This document shows positions 48,922 through 58,192 of a DNA stretch of 64,000 bases, piece after piece. A model generated the notes under the pieces. That model did not search any database. It had not been told where the DNA came from and saw only the letters and a list, made by a program, of their open reading frames with translations. Location of the stretch: assembly GCA_030639305.1 (NCBI GenBank), contig DAOWCY010000009.1:1-64000 (forward strand), given 5' to 3'. The first letter of the stretch is position 1. Each line of letters opens with the position of its first letter. The translations under genes were made by a program, and so were the position numbers. This DNA comes from JAGLQA01 sp023135565. Lineage in GTDB: Bacteria; Acidobacteriota; Aminicenantia; UBA2199.

Positions 48922-50051
48922 TTAAACTCCTCGTAAAGTTTTTTTACTCCTTTTTCCAACTCGATGTCCAGGTTTTTTACGGAATCGAATAGGATTTGTC
49001 TATATTTTTCGATCTCTTCATCGGAAAAACCCTGCGTTTTGTCGATTAATTCCGCCAGCAGGTCGCTTTCGCCTCCGGGAAAGGTCAACCCATAACCGGG
49101 CAGCAGTTCTTTAAACATCTCGATGTCGCTGATGATGACTGCACCCTGGCTCCAGGCGCAGGAAAAAAGCACGGCGCTGTGAGAATAATCCCGGTAAGGT
49201 AAGAGTACAAACCGGGCGTTTTTTATTAAATAAGTATATTCTTCGTCTTCTAAATATCTATCTATCAAAATGCAATTGGGCAGCGCTTTGACCGCTGCTT
49301 TCAGATCGACGGCAGCGCCGGACCACTTGCCTGCCACTACCAGTTTGCCGGTGTCCCGGGCACTGCATTTGGCCCAGGCTTGCGCTAAGGTGTCGATCCC
49401 TTTGCTCCGGCGCACAATGCCGATAAAAAGAAAGTAATCCTTTTCTTTACCTACCAGGTTTGCCAGCCGTTTTTCAGCCTGTTCCATGCGCTGCGGCGAC
49501 AAAATCTCCCGGAAAGAAGCAGAGGGGAAAGGAAACTTAAAAATTTTCTTCTTGTTTTCCGCGCCCACGATCTCCGCCAAAGCCGAAAAGGCATAAGAAC
49601 TGTGCACGATCAGTTTTTCCGCGTCCTCGTACATTTTTAATCTTCTCTTTGTTATCCCTTTATGGTGGCTGACTACATCATGGCAGGTGATATAAACTTT
49701 TAGTTTAAAGAGTTTTAATAAGCGGAAAAAATAGTAAGTGAGTCCTAAGTCATCGGTGAGACTCAGGTTTATTACCGGGCGACATATTACGGCTCCCCAA
49801 AAAAGGCAGCCATAGCCGCAAGCCAGCTCGAAATAGCGTACTGCTTTTATGAGAAAATTACGTTTTTCGGTGCGTTCGGTGATAGGAAAGAAAATCTTGC
49901 GCATTTTTTTAGTTTTAAAGCGATATTTTGAACTGACGAAAGCGGTGCTGTCCAGGTTATTTTTTAGGCATTTTTCTTGCAGGCTGTGGATGTAGGCGCC
50001 GGCGGTGCCGCGGGTGCCGTAGTAGACATACCAGATTTTTTTCTTACTCAT
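48918..50051 (-). CDS. GT4 glycosyltransferase
   Basis: The N-terminal WYVYYGTRGTAGAYIHSLQ, the C-terminal YFLFIGIVRRSKGIDTLAQAW and a LLPYRDYSHSAVLFSCAWSQGAVIIS segment mark the GT-B fold of family 4. It acts in the cytoplasm on lipid-linked intermediates. It overlaps the SDR gene by four bases (ATGA), so the two are coupled. No Shine-Dalgarno is clear before ATG 50051. Confidence 0.82.
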   Translation of the reverse strand: MSKKKIWYVYYGTRGTAGAYIHSLQEKCLKNNLDSTAFVSSKYRFKTKKMRKIFFPITERTEKRNFLIKAVRYFELACGYGCLFWGAVICRPVINLSLTDDLGLTYYFFRLLKLFKLKVYITCHDVVSHHKGITKRRLKMYEDAEKLIVHSSYAFSALAEIVGAENKKKIFKFPFPSASFREILSPQRMEQAEKRLANLVGKEKDYFLFIGIVRRSKGIDTLAQAWAKCSARDTGKLVVAGKWSGAAVDLKAAVKALPNCILIDRYLEDEEYTYLIKNARFVLLPYRDYSHSAVLFSCAWSQGAVIISDIEMFKELLPGYGLTFPGGESDLLAELIDKTQGFSDEEIEKYRQILFDSVKNLDIELEKGVKKLYEEFK

Positions 50052-50069
50052 AATAATTTCTCAAATTGC

Positions 50070-50217
50070 AGCAGCGAGTGAGGGGGACGGAGTCCCCAAC
50101 CTATGAGCGGCTTCGCCGCAGGAGCAGCGTGTGAGCGCCTTTGCTTCTCAATCATCAAAAGTTTTGATCAAACTTTTACAAAAGTTTGGCCCCCGGCAGG
50201 GCCGCCGGAGGCAAAAA
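50070..50217. repeat. composite palindromic repeat
   Basis: GGGACGGAGTCCCC, GAGCGGCTTCGCCGC, GTGTGAGCGCCTTTGCTTCT, AAAAGTTTTGATCAAACTTT and GGCAGGGCCGCCGGAGGC blocks; same order as at 43148 and 61630. Confidence 0.85.
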
Positions 50218-50227
50218 AATAACTCCA

Positions 50228-51406
50228 CTAAAGTTTTGCAAAAGCAGCTACAATCCTCTCACGCACTTTGTCCCGGGCAAAGCTGGCCCGGCTCTCTTTC
50301 ATTTGCTTTTCGATGTCCTGTAACTTCTCTTTGTCGAGAGCGGCAAGAAGCTTTTCCATGTCTTCGAGCTTCTCATAGGCGATGCCGGGAAGCCCGGTAA
50401 ATTCTAACAAAAAAGCAGGGGCAATCACCGGCGTATCTAAAAAAATACTCTCCAACAATAACCCGCTGGTGCGGCGAAAATAGCTGCTTTTTTTATAAGG
50501 CAAAATAGAAAACCTGGCCCCTGCTATTTCCCGGTAATAATCCGCGCCGTTTAAATAGGCATCGACTATTTCGATTCTTTTATCTCCTGCTGCGCATTCT
50601 AACGCCTCCCGTAAGAGGTTTTTGTCCGGGAAATAGCCCGGCATTTTTAGTTTTAATTCGATACCGGAGCGGCGGTAAACGTCTATCAGGGTCAGCAAAT
50701 CCCTGGCCCGGTTCATCAACCCAGCGCATAATATGTAATCCTGTTTTTCGACCCGGTATTGTTTATACTTGTCTTCTGAGTAAATATAATCGGGATAAAA
50801 AAGCCCACCACGTGGGCAGGGTGTAAGCCGCTTCGCGGCAGTACCACAAGCGCCGGGGAATCCAGGAACCACAGTGTGACAAAAAACTTCCCTGCCTGCG
50901 ACAGAGATTTTTTCGCTGTTTTTCATCACTAAGTCCACTTTGTGGATGGCGCGCCGGAAGAAAAAATCTTTTACCCGGCCTCGCAAATTACGGCTGCGGC
51001 CAAATCCTTCCATATAGAGAGTCAACACGATTTTTCTCTTTTTCTTTACCAAAAAAGGAAAAAAACACATAAATACATATAGAAGAAAATCGGGGTTGAT
51101 AAACCATAATATTCCCTCTTCAACATTCCGAAAAACCCGCATCAGGTTGCTTATTTTGCCCCAAAAAGAGGCGGCCCGGTTAAAAAAATTGCTTATGTTA
51201 ATCTTGCTGTGATACTTCAAAAAAAACTTGATACTGTTTTTTTCGTCGTTGAATTCCGCTTCATAGTTCCGGGGCATTATTAGTCCTACGTTTACTGCCC
51301 CTGCAAGCAGTTCCACGGCCTCTTTTACAGCTTTGACCGGGTGACCTACCGGTTTCCCCAGGTCATCGCTTTGACCTACATAATCTATTATATATATTTT
51401 TTCCAA
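50228..51406 (-). CDS. glycosyltransferase (GT4-like) with repeat-derived insertion
   Basis: The frame reads KIYIIDYVGQSDDLG near the start, with a second Rossmann domain containing YILCAGLMNRARDLLTLID and SSYFRRTSGLLLESIFLDTPVIAP. Between the domains CGTAAKRLTPCPRGG is encoded by a repeat (50802-50850). The upstream part of the open frame (to 51496) is repeat sequence; I place the start at TTG 51406, where GAAGG from the repeat edge lies 7 nt upstream, but this start is uncertain. Confidence 0.72.
   Translation of the reverse strand: MEKIYIIDYVGQSDDLGKPVGHPVKAVKEAVELLAGAVNVGLIMPRNYEAEFNDEKNSIKFFLKYHSKINISNFFNRAASFWGKISNLMRVFRNVEEGILWFINPDFLLYVFMCFFPFLVKKKRKIVLTLYMEGFGRSRNLRGRVKDFFFRRAIHKVDLVMKNSEKISVAGREVFCHTVVPGFPGACGTAAKRLTPCPRGGLFYPDYIYSEDKYKQYRVEKQDYILCAGLMNRARDLLTLIDVYRRSGIELKLKMPGYFPDKNLLREALECAAGDKRIEIVDAYLNGADYYREIAGARFSILPYKKSSYFRRTSGLLLESIFLDTPVIAPAFLLEFTGLPGIAYEKLEDMEKLLAALDKEKLQDIEKQMKESRASFARDKVRERIVAAFAKL
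50802..50850. repeat. palindromic repeat inside the glycosyltransferase frame
   Basis: CCCACCACGTGGGCAGGG and AAGCCGCTTCGCGGCAGT blocks, as at 47918, are read in frame as CGTAAKRLTPCPRGG. Confidence 0.85.
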
Positions 51407-51410
51407 ATTA

Positions 51411-51540
51411 TTGCCTTCGGCGACCCCACCACGTGGGGAGGGTAGTCCCTGCCGGGTGACGCCCCCATTAAACTGAAGTTGGGGGCCGCGGCACACCGCA
51501 CCTTCAAAAAAGTTTGATCAAAACTTTTAATAAGCGATAC
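51411..51540. repeat. composite palindromic repeat upstream of the glycosyltransferase
   Basis: GCCTTCGGCGACCCCACC, CCACGTGGGGAGGG, GTTTGATCAAAACTTTT and a short AAGCGATACGC block. The gap 51541-51944 behind it has further GC-rich blocks and short frames (MRKLDDLF..., ALRELNYDVVVKNL...) that look like relics but cannot be assigned. Confidence 0.75.
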
Positions 51541-51944
51541 GCTACTCTACTTTGAGAGACGCCCCTTATAGGCTGCCCGCGCCGCGGCACACTGCGGCGG
51601 TCCACCTCTCTCAAGAGGGGATTTTGGGCCGGTCAATCAATAATCGTTTAGGAATCTCCGAAACGAGATTTTTTACGACGACATCATAATTTAGTTCTCG
51701 AAGTGCCATAGCCCTTTCAGAATTCGTCGAGCACATTCCCCTCTTGAGACTTGCCGGGAGGTGGCGCTGAGGGGCTTTTTATTTTTGCCCCGAAGCGACG
51801 GGGTGTGTTAAATCTTCGCAAAAAAACAAGATTTTCATTGATAAATAGTTCAGAGGAGCTCCAAGAGAACTCAGCTTTAAGATTGAAGAAGAGGAATCGC
51901 TCGAAAGAGATCATCGAGTTTTCTCATAAATCATAACTCATAAC

Positions 51945-52832
51945 TTATAATTCATAACCTCGAGTATCATCTTTTATCAATTTTTCGAGGTATTCCCGGT
52001 AATTACTGTTACCCATAGATTCGGCCAACTTTTTCAACCGGGTTTTATCTATAAATCCCATTCTCAGGGCTATTTCTTCAACGCAGGCGATCTTTAATCC
52101 CTGCCTGTCTTCAATGGTTTTCACAAAAAGTGCCGCATCGATCAACGAATCCTGGGTGCCTGTATCTAACCAGGCATAACCACGGCCCATTAATTGTACT
52201 TTCAGTTTTCCTCTTTTTAGATATTCGTTATTCACGTCCGTGATCTCGATTTCTCCTCGCCGGGATGGTTTGACATTCTTCGCTATCTCTATCACATCGT
52301 TGTCGTAGAAGTAAAGACCCACCACGGCATAATTGGATTTAGGTTGTTCCGGTTTCTCTTCGATGGAGAGAGCATGCCCTGCTTTATCGAAATTCACTAC
52401 CCCGTAACGCTGCGGGTTACTCACGTAATAACCGAAAATAACAGCACCGTCCCGGAGTTTTTTCGCTTCCTGGACCATGGTGGCGAAGTTGTGACCGTAG
52501 AAAATATTATCACCGAGAATCAAACACACATGATCGTCCTCGATAAAATCCTCGCCCACGATAAAGGCATCGGCTAATCCCCTGGGTACCGCTTGTTCGG
52601 CATAAGTGAGGGATATTCCCCATTGGGAGCCGTCCGCTAATAGGTTTTCAAAGCGGGGCAATTCTTCCGGCGTGGAAATCACCAATATTTCTCTTATCCC
52701 GGCCAACATTAACGTGGAAAGGGGATAATAAATCATCGGTTTATCGTAAATGGGGAGCAGTTGTTTGGACACCACTTTGGTGATGGGGTGCAGCCTTTGA
52801 CCGGCGCCGCCGGCTAAAATGATTCCTTTCAT
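51945..52832 (-). CDS. rmlA: glucose-1-phosphate thymidylyltransferase
   Basis: The sequence is a full-length RmlA/RfbA (295 residues): [66 protein letters not shown] and [11 protein letters not shown]. It makes dTDP-glucose from dTTP and glucose-1-phosphate. GGAGG lies 6 nt before ATG 52832. No rmlB, rmlC or rmlD lies in the window, so the further fate of dTDP-glucose depends on genes elsewhere or on the SDR enzymes of this locus. It is the first gene of the minus-strand polysaccharide run. Confidence 0.95.
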   Translation of the reverse strand: MKGIILAGGAGQRLHPITKVVSKQLLPIYDKPMIYYPLSTLMLAGIREILVISTPEELPRFENLLADGSQWGISLTYAEQAVPRGLADAFIVGEDFIEDDHVCLILGDNIFYGHNFATMVQEAKKLRDGAVIFGYYVSNPQRYGVVNFDKAGHALSIEEKPEQPKSNYAVVGLYFYDNDVIEIAKNVKPSRRGEIEITDVNNEYLKRGKLKVQLMGRGYAWLDTGTQDSLIDAALFVKTIEDRQGLKIACVEEIALRMGFIDKTRLKKLAESMGNSNYREYLEKLIKDDTRGYEL

Positions 52833-52970
52833 AGCTTACCTCCAGGTAAAGTGCAGGCTTCCGCCCTTAAGTTCAGCAATATGTAAATAGACATGTCATA
52901 AAAAAGATAAATAATGCGATGAGGGAAGTCCTCAGACCGACTCATACTTCCTTGAAGTTTAAAAAAAATA

Positions 52971-53036
52971 ATGCCTCCGGCGGCCCTGCCGGGGGCCAAA
53001 CTTTTGAAAAAGTTTGATCAAAACTTTTGTTTATTC
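52971..53036. repeat. palindromic repeat upstream of the polysaccharide locus
   Basis: GCCTCCGGCGGCCCTGCCGG followed by GGCCAAACTTTTGAAAAAG and TTTGATCAAAACTTTTG: the commonest form of the half-unit. Confidence 0.88.
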
Positions 53037-53108
53037 GTTAGTTCACGGTTAACGTAGCAATAGGATGCGGACACCGTCCGCTTTCCAATTTCGTAAGAGT
53101 TGTTTATA

Positions 53109-55256
53109 TCATAAATGTCCGTTTTTTTCAATTTTTTTCAGGGCTTTCTTTGCTTCGGCATAATCGGGTTTGAGCCGCAGCGCTTCCCGGTAACAACGGC
53201 GGGCGTCTTTTTCCCGGCCCGCCCCGGCGTAAAAATCGGCGGCTGTCTTCAATACGGCGGGGTTTTCGGGATGCAATTCCAGGGCTATTTCGAGCAGGAC
53301 GAAAAGCTCTTTTAGTTTATCCCTGTTCTTCAGTTGGCGGCTATACCAGTCGAACCGGCGCGGACTGACACCGGGATGGCCGCCCTCTTTTTTGAAGGCT
53401 TCTTTAAACAACCGGCGCGACCTGTCCGTATCCCCTTTCCAGAGATAAGCAAAAGCCAGGTGACTGCACAGACTGGTGCGGTCGCGATACAACTCACCAT
53501 AACGGTAAAAAATATCGATGGCTTTGTCCACTTTATCGTCGAACAAAAAGCCATAGGCGGTGTTGAACATATCACCCCTGAAATCAGGATACACACGGGC
53601 TTTAGAAAAAACCTTCTTTAAGCGGTTTTCGATCTCGCTGAAATCCGCAGCGCCGGTAATGTTCAAACTGCGCGCATAAGGGGTATAAGTCCGCTGCCAG
53701 TCCCGCTGCCAACCTTTTACGGTTTTAGCGAATCTTTTCGAAAAAATGAAGGTTTTTTTTTCTTTCGGCCAACTGCGGCTTAGTTTTATATAGTCGTTGA
53801 AAAAAGAAAAGAAACCCAGACGATAATAATCTTTTAATTTCTCTTTTCCATAGGCATCGTGCAGCGCGGTGGCCATAAAAGAACCGATCTTCGTAAATGC
53901 CTGTTTAGCAACCGGGTGGATGCCGGAATTTATTTTCTTTTTTATCTTGGGGTAGTTCTTTTTCAGCGCCTTGATATTCACGTTTTCATTAAAAAAAGCA
54001 AAGGCTTTTTCCAATTCCTGCTGTTTTTGGCTTTGGGGGGCGCTGTGCCGTTCAAAATAAGCCAGACCGTAAGAATACACCCGGTGGCAGGCATTCAACA
54101 TGTCCCGGGTTTTCGCGTTCAGGGCAAAGGGGCGGATGTCTACATCTTCCTGTAACACCAACTCCACCAGCCGGTTAATATAGGTGGTAAATCTGAATCC
54201 TTCGCGGTTAGAGGCAAATGCGGCGGCAAAATTCAAACGCGGCAGGATGATTAAACGGGTGGCGGTTTCCGGCTGGCCGCCGCTGTGGGCCACCTGGAAA
54301 TGACCGGCATAAGGGTCGACTCGCCAGCCCATGCCATAGCCGGTAAAAAAACCGGCCCGGGTGGCCATGGACCTGAACATCAAACGTGTAGTTTCTTTTG
54401 TCAGCAGTTTAAAAGAGAAAACGCCGCGGGCATATTTCAGCAGGTCTAAAACGGTGGAGCGGACGCAGCCGCCGCCGAGACGGCTGGAAATATCCACATA
54501 CTCGGAATTTTTGATTTTACCTTTGAGCAGGCGGTAGCCGCGGACGCGGTAGGGAATTATTTCCACCGGGTCGTCTAAGCGGGAGTTTTCCATGTGCAGG
54601 GGGGCAAAAATGTGTTCCTGCAAATAATCGCCGAAAGATTGTCCCGAAGCGCCTTCCACTACAGCGGCCAGCAGGTTGTAGCCGTAGCTGGAATAGTTGA
54701 ACTTTGTGCCCGGTTCCGCCACCAAATCGAAATCGCTGAAAATTTTCAAAGCTTCTTCGGTATTTTTATGAACTTTGATATGTCCTTCTTTATCGTAGTC
54801 TTTGTAATGGCTGATCCCGCCTAAGTGGCCCAACAGCAGGCGCACCGTCAGCGGCCATTTTTTCTTTGGAAAGTAGGGCACATAGGTTTGTACTGCGGCG
54901 TCTAAGTCGATTTCCCCTTTTTCCACCAATTGCAGCACGGCGATGGCGGTCATGGTTTTGCTGACCGAAGCCAGGCGGTAGGAGCTTCCCGGTTTAGCCG
55001 GGCTTTTGTTTTCTAAATCCGCATAACCGAAACCTTTGGCCCAGGTAAAATCATCTTTCATGAATGCGGCGGAGATGCCCACGGCTTTGTCGAAAACCAT
55101 CCGTTCCTGCACATAAGCTTCAAAAGTTTTTACCGCTTCGCTGAAACGGTTAGCGGCGCTTTCTTCGGCCCTAACGAAAGAACCGCTGAAAAATACGCAG
55201 AGCGCGAATACATAGACCGGTACAAAATAAAATCTCGATTTTTTTATATTTTTCAT
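53109..55256 (-). CDS. exported serine hydrolase (beta-lactamase family) with TPR C-terminus
   Basis: A signal peptide is followed by a class C-type domain with SVSKTMTAI (SxxK), NYSSYGYN (YxN) and AHSGGQPE (HxG), so all three motif blocks are present. A helical region and a TPR segment (AADFYAGAGREKDARRCYREALRLKPDYAEAK) form the C-terminal half. It is probably a periplasmic peptidase or esterase with a protein-binding tail. I place the start at ATG 55256, with GGAGGT upstream; the open frame continues to 55430 through a tandem repeat, which I regard as chance. Confidence 0.85.
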   Translation of the reverse strand: MKNIKKSRFYFVPVYVFALCVFFSGSFVRAEESAANRFSEAVKTFEAYVQERMVFDKAVGISAAFMKDDFTWAKGFGYADLENKSPAKPGSSYRLASVSKTMTAIAVLQLVEKGEIDLDAAVQTYVPYFPKKKWPLTVRLLLGHLGGISHYKDYDKEGHIKVHKNTEEALKIFSDFDLVAEPGTKFNYSSYGYNLLAAVVEGASGQSFGDYLQEHIFAPLHMENSRLDDPVEIIPYRVRGYRLLKGKIKNSEYVDISSRLGGGCVRSTVLDLLKYARGVFSFKLLTKETTRLMFRSMATRAGFFTGYGMGWRVDPYAGHFQVAHSGGQPETATRLIILPRLNFAAAFASNREGFRFTTYINRLVELVLQEDVDIRPFALNAKTRDMLNACHRVYSYGLAYFERHSAPQSQKQQELEKAFAFFNENVNIKALKKNYPKIKKKINSGIHPVAKQAFTKIGSFMATALHDAYGKEKLKDYYRLGFFSFFNDYIKLSRSWPKEKKTFIFSKRFAKTVKGWQRDWQRTYTPYARSLNITGAADFSEIENRLKKVFSKARVYPDFRGDMFNTAYGFLFDDKVDKAIDIFYRYGELYRDRTSLCSHLAFAYLWKGDTDRSRRLFKEAFKKEGGHPGVSPRRFDWYSRQLKNRDKLKELFVLLEIALELHPENPAVLKTAADFYAGAGREKDARRCYREALRLKPDYAEAKKALKKIEKNGHL

Positions 55257-55337
55257 AATAGCTACCTCCGGGATCGCTTTTAACCGACTGATTACTAAAT
55301 TATTAATACGCAGGAAAAGGCTCCCGGGTTTAGGTGA

Positions 55338-55486
55338 TGATCCCCTCCTGAGTTCTCCCGAGCTCATCCTGAGCCCTCTTGAGCTCCTCCTGAGACCTCT
55401 TGACCTCCTCCTGAATCCTCCCGAGCTCATCTTAGAGCCCTCTTGATCTCCTCCTGAGCTCTCCCGATCTCATTCTACTCTCCTAT
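55338..55486. repeat. degenerate 21-bp tandem repeat (about 7 units)
   Basis: Units such as CTCATCCTGAGCCCTCTTGAG and CTCCTCCTGAGACCTCTTGAC run head to tail with no spacers. It lies between yjbQ and the serine hydrolase. The unit length is the same as at 23004-23309, but the sequence differs. Confidence 0.8.
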
Positions 55487-55891
55487 CAATTGGACAACCA
55501 GCCGCCTGTGGTGGGGTTTGTTATCGAATTCCAGGAAAACCACCTGCTGCCAGGTGCCCAGGATCAGGCTCCCGCCTGTAAAGGGAATAGTTAAAGAAGG
55601 CCCCACTAATGTTGCCCGTAGGTGAGAATGACCATTGCCGTCGTGCCAGGTTTCGTTGTGGCAATAGTACTCTTTTTCCGGGATCATTTTTTCCATGAGC
55701 GCCGGGAAATCTTTTACCAGTCCCGGTTCATATTCGATGGTGGACAGCGCCCCGGTAGCGCCGGGCACAAAAACCAGGGCCTGGCCGTTTTGCAGGCTCG
55801 ATCCGGCAAGGATATCCCGCAGTTCGGCGGTAATATCTTTCATTTCATTTTTTCCTTTCGTATTAATTTCTATATAATATAATTCGACCAT
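55475..55891 (-). CDS. yjbQ: YjbQ/UPF0047 family protein
   Basis: The family hallmarks are visible: ITAELRDIL, ALVFVPGATGALSTIEYEPG, ETWHDGNGHSHLRATLVGPSLTIPF and LILGTWQQVVFLEFDN. Family members have weak thiamine-phosphate-synthase activity in vitro; the physiological role is unclear. The usual length of ~135 residues supports the start at ATG 55891, where TATAAT ends 5 nt upstream and no Shine-Dalgarno is present; ATG 55843 would remove the first strand. Confidence 0.9.
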   Translation of the reverse strand: MVELYYIEINTKGKNEMKDITAELRDILAGSSLQNGQALVFVPGATGALSTIEYEPGLVKDFPALMEKMIPEKEYYCHNETWHDGNGHSHLRATLVGPSLTIPFTGGSLILGTWQQVVFLEFDNKPHHRRLVVQLIGE

Positions 55892-55967
55892 GGCCTATTA
55901 TACCATTACCCGGCGGTAATAAACAACATATTTTGCCTCAGCTAATATTGCAAAATGCAGCAGCATA

Positions 55968-55997
55968 TTGCTATTACAAAACCATTCATGGTATAAT
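55968..55997 (+). promoter_or_regulatory. promoter of the polyprenyl synthase operon
   Basis: TTGCTA (55968-55973) and TATAAT (55992-55997) are 18 nt apart, 37 nt before ATG 56034. Confidence 0.55.
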
Positions 55998-56033
55998 TAG
56001 ACGCTAAATATACATGAATAGAGAAAATATTTT

Positions 56034-57068
56034 ATGAAATTACAAAAAATACAAGAACCGGTTAAAAACCTTTTAGAAGAAACCGATACTTTCCTGGAAA
56101 AAGCGCTCGAAAGTAATATCGATATAGTGAATGAAATCATCGATATTTCTCCCATTGCCAAAGGTAAAAAAATCAGGTCCACCCTGTTGTTCCTGCTGGC
56201 GGGCTTAGACAACAACATTTCCCCCGATCTGCCCAGGCTGGCGGCATCCATCGAGATGCTTCACCTGTCCAGTTTAATCCACGACGACGTGGTAGACCAC
56301 TCGGAACGGCGCCGCGGCGAAGAAACCGTGAATGTGAATTTCGGAAATTTTATCTCCGTGCTCTGGGGGGATTTTTTGTTTATAAACTCTATCGACAACT
56401 TCAGCAAGGTCGAAAAAAAATACACCGATATTATCATAAAAGCTGCCCGGGCAATGGTGGAAGGTCAGATGCTGGAGGTTGAAAATACCGCCAACTTCGA
56501 CATCCGCTTAAACATTTACTACGATATCGTAAAAAAGAAAACCTCCTCGTTATTTGCCGGTGTGGCTGAAATCGCTTCAGTGTTAAACGGGGCGCCAACC
56601 GAAGCCCAAAAAGCCTATTATGATTTCGGGCTGGATTTCGGCACCATGTTCCAGGTGAGCGACGACGTACTGGATATTTTTTCGGAAAACTCCGGCAAAG
56701 ACCGCTTCCGGGATTTAAAAGAGGGCAAAATAACGCTGCCGGTGATACTGCTTCTCAAGGAGAACAAGCAGGCGCTGAAAGAGAATTTCCCGGGCGTAAA
56801 GCGGCCGAAAAACGCAGCCGGAGCCGGGCGTGAGAAACTGCGCGGTTATTATTCCCTGTTTTTTTCGTTAAAAGACAAAATCCTGACAGACCGCAATATA
56901 GAGCGGATATTAGGCCTGTTTAAAGACAACCATATCGAGCAGTTATCCCGGCAAAAGGTTAAAGAATATTATGACAGGTGCACGGCTTTTTTAGACGGTT
57001 ATCCCCCTTCCGTTTATAAAGAGTCGCTTTCGGGCCTGCTGGATTTCGTTAAGAACCGGGATTATTGA
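56034..57068 (+). CDS. long-chain polyprenyl diphosphate synthase
   Basis: This 344-residue trans-prenyltransferase has the two aspartate-rich motifs: DDVVD in LIHDDVVDHSERRRG (first) and DDVLD in FQVSDDVLDIFSENSGKD (second). KIRSTLLFLLAG near residue 42 holds the first Lys/Arg binding site. It condenses isopentenyl diphosphate units for quinone side chains or a lipid carrier. It is linked to the next gene by a TGATG overlap. The C-terminal ~60 residues are longer than in IspB. Confidence 0.9.
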   Translation: MKLQKIQEPVKNLLEETDTFLEKALESNIDIVNEIIDISPIAKGKKIRSTLLFLLAGLDNNISPDLPRLAASIEMLHLSSLIHDDVVDHSERRRGEETVNVNFGNFISVLWGDFLFINSIDNFSKVEKKYTDIIIKAARAMVEGQMLEVENTANFDIRLNIYYDIVKKKTSSLFAGVAEIASVLNGAPTEAQKAYYDFGLDFGTMFQVSDDVLDIFSENSGKDRFRDLKEGKITLPVILLLKENKQALKENFPGVKRPKNAAGAGREKLRGYYSLFFSLKDKILTDRNIERILGLFKDNHIEQLSRQKVKEYYDRCTAFLDGYPPSVYKESLSGLLDFVKNRDY

Positions 57069-57937
57069 TGCGATTTTTTATCCTGGCCGCTGGGTACGGT
57101 AAGCGGGCGCAGCCTTTATCTTTTGTAAAACCCAAACCCCTTTTTCCTCTTAACGGCGTTCCTGTCGTCCAAATACTGCTGCAGCAGTTGAACAAAAAAG
57201 GTTTAAAGGAAGGGTTTATAAATCTTTTTTACAAAGCGCAGGCGATCAGGGAGGTTACCGGCAGCTCCTCCGGTATCGAATATCTATATGAAGAAGAGCT
57301 TTCCGGCAGCAAAATATTAAAAGAAGCCGCCGCTAAAATCGACGATTATTTACTGGTAGTCAACGGCGACATGTTTTTGGAAATCCCGCTGCAAGAGATG
57401 CAGCAAAAAATAGAGACATCCGGTTATGATGGGGTTTTGCTGCTGCGCCGCAGCCAGGAGTCCGGTTATCCCACCGTGCGTTTAGAGGACGGTATTTATG
57501 CAGGCAGGATAAAGAATGGTCGGCAGGGTATGTTGATGTATACCGGCGCCGCTTTATTCAAGATAGAGGCGCTGGAACTAATCGACGAGATTAATTTTTT
57601 CGATTCTTTCGATAAGTACCGGCCCCGGGTGGGGGCCGTGGTTTACCGGGGGCCCTGGTTGGACATCGGCACGCCGCGGTCTTATCTTGCCGCGGACCGG
57701 GAGTACCGGGCTTATGTGAAAGCTCCCGGTTCTAACTCGCTTTCGAAGCACGTCGAGATTTCTCCCGGTTCGGAAGTGGAAGGTTCGATTATCTGGGAGA
57801 ACACCGTGATTAGGGGCGGGTCGAAAATTTCGGGCTGTATAGTTACCGGGGATATTGTTTTAGAGGATGCCGATTACCGCGATAAAATCATCAGTCCCGG
57901 CGCAGGGGGTCGCGTCTCAACATTCGACATTGGCTGA
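57068..57937 (+). CDS. sugar-phosphate nucleotidyltransferase with left-handed helix tail
   Basis: FILAAGYGKRAQPLSFVKPKPLFPL is the NTP-transferase signature and VVNGDMFLE the metal-binding Asp region. PWLDIGTP is the end of the catalytic domain. The C-terminal hexapeptide-like VEGSIIWENTVIRGGSKISGCIVTGDIVLED forms a short beta helix, as in GlmU/ManC-like enzymes. The start at ATG 57068 overlaps the upstream stop (TGATG). Its 3' end (57848 onward) and 37 bp beyond it are duplicated at 58728-58854. The activated sugar cannot be told. Confidence 0.85.
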   Translation: MRFFILAAGYGKRAQPLSFVKPKPLFPLNGVPVVQILLQQLNKKGLKEGFINLFYKAQAIREVTGSSSGIEYLYEEELSGSKILKEAAAKIDDYLLVVNGDMFLEIPLQEMQQKIETSGYDGVLLLRRSQESGYPTVRLEDGIYAGRIKNGRQGMLMYTGAALFKIEALELIDEINFFDSFDKYRPRVGAVVYRGPWLDIGTPRSYLAADREYRAYVKAPGSNSLSKHVEISPGSEVEGSIIWENTVIRGGSKISGCIVTGDIVLEDADYRDKIISPGAGGRVSTFDIG

Positions 57938-57974
57938 CGAGACAGCCTCAACCTCAGCTTTCAGTCCCAGCAGG
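57848..57974 (+). repeat. 127-bp direct duplication, left copy (end of the nucleotidyltransferase gene)
   Basis: It is the original 3' end of the gene. It matches 58728-58854 at all but 6 positions by eye and brackets a toxin-antitoxin pair. Confidence 0.92.
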
Positions 57975-58086
57975 TGACAACCCAATCCCGGCAAAACAGT
58001 AAAGTGAGTTCCGAAATTTCGTTAGTGAATATCCAGCTCATTCTTACGTTCGCATCGAAGTCTGCAAAAAATTCTTCTTTTTTTTG

Positions 58087-58115
58087 TTGAAATGAAGCCG
58101 GATTTATATTACAAT
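58087..58115 (+). promoter_or_regulatory. promoter of the DUF4258/YgiT pair
   Basis: TTGAAA (58087-58092) and TACAAT (58110-58115) are 17 nt apart, 78 nt before the first start codon. Confidence 0.6.
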
Positions 58116-58192
58116 GTAATCGAGGTTAATACCGTGCAGCAAATAAATAATTTCTACCAGGTCATCCAGAGCGGGAAATCAAGGGAATAACT

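Noticed and set aside
51547..51944. Small genes MRKLDDLF... and ALRELNYDVVVKNL...
   Set aside because: Frames are short, broken and unsupported by start sites; they may be relics, but no family can be named.
55257..55430. N-terminal extension of the TPR serine hydrolase
   Set aside because: The frame runs through the second 21-bp array; the signal peptide and GGAGG support ATG 55256.
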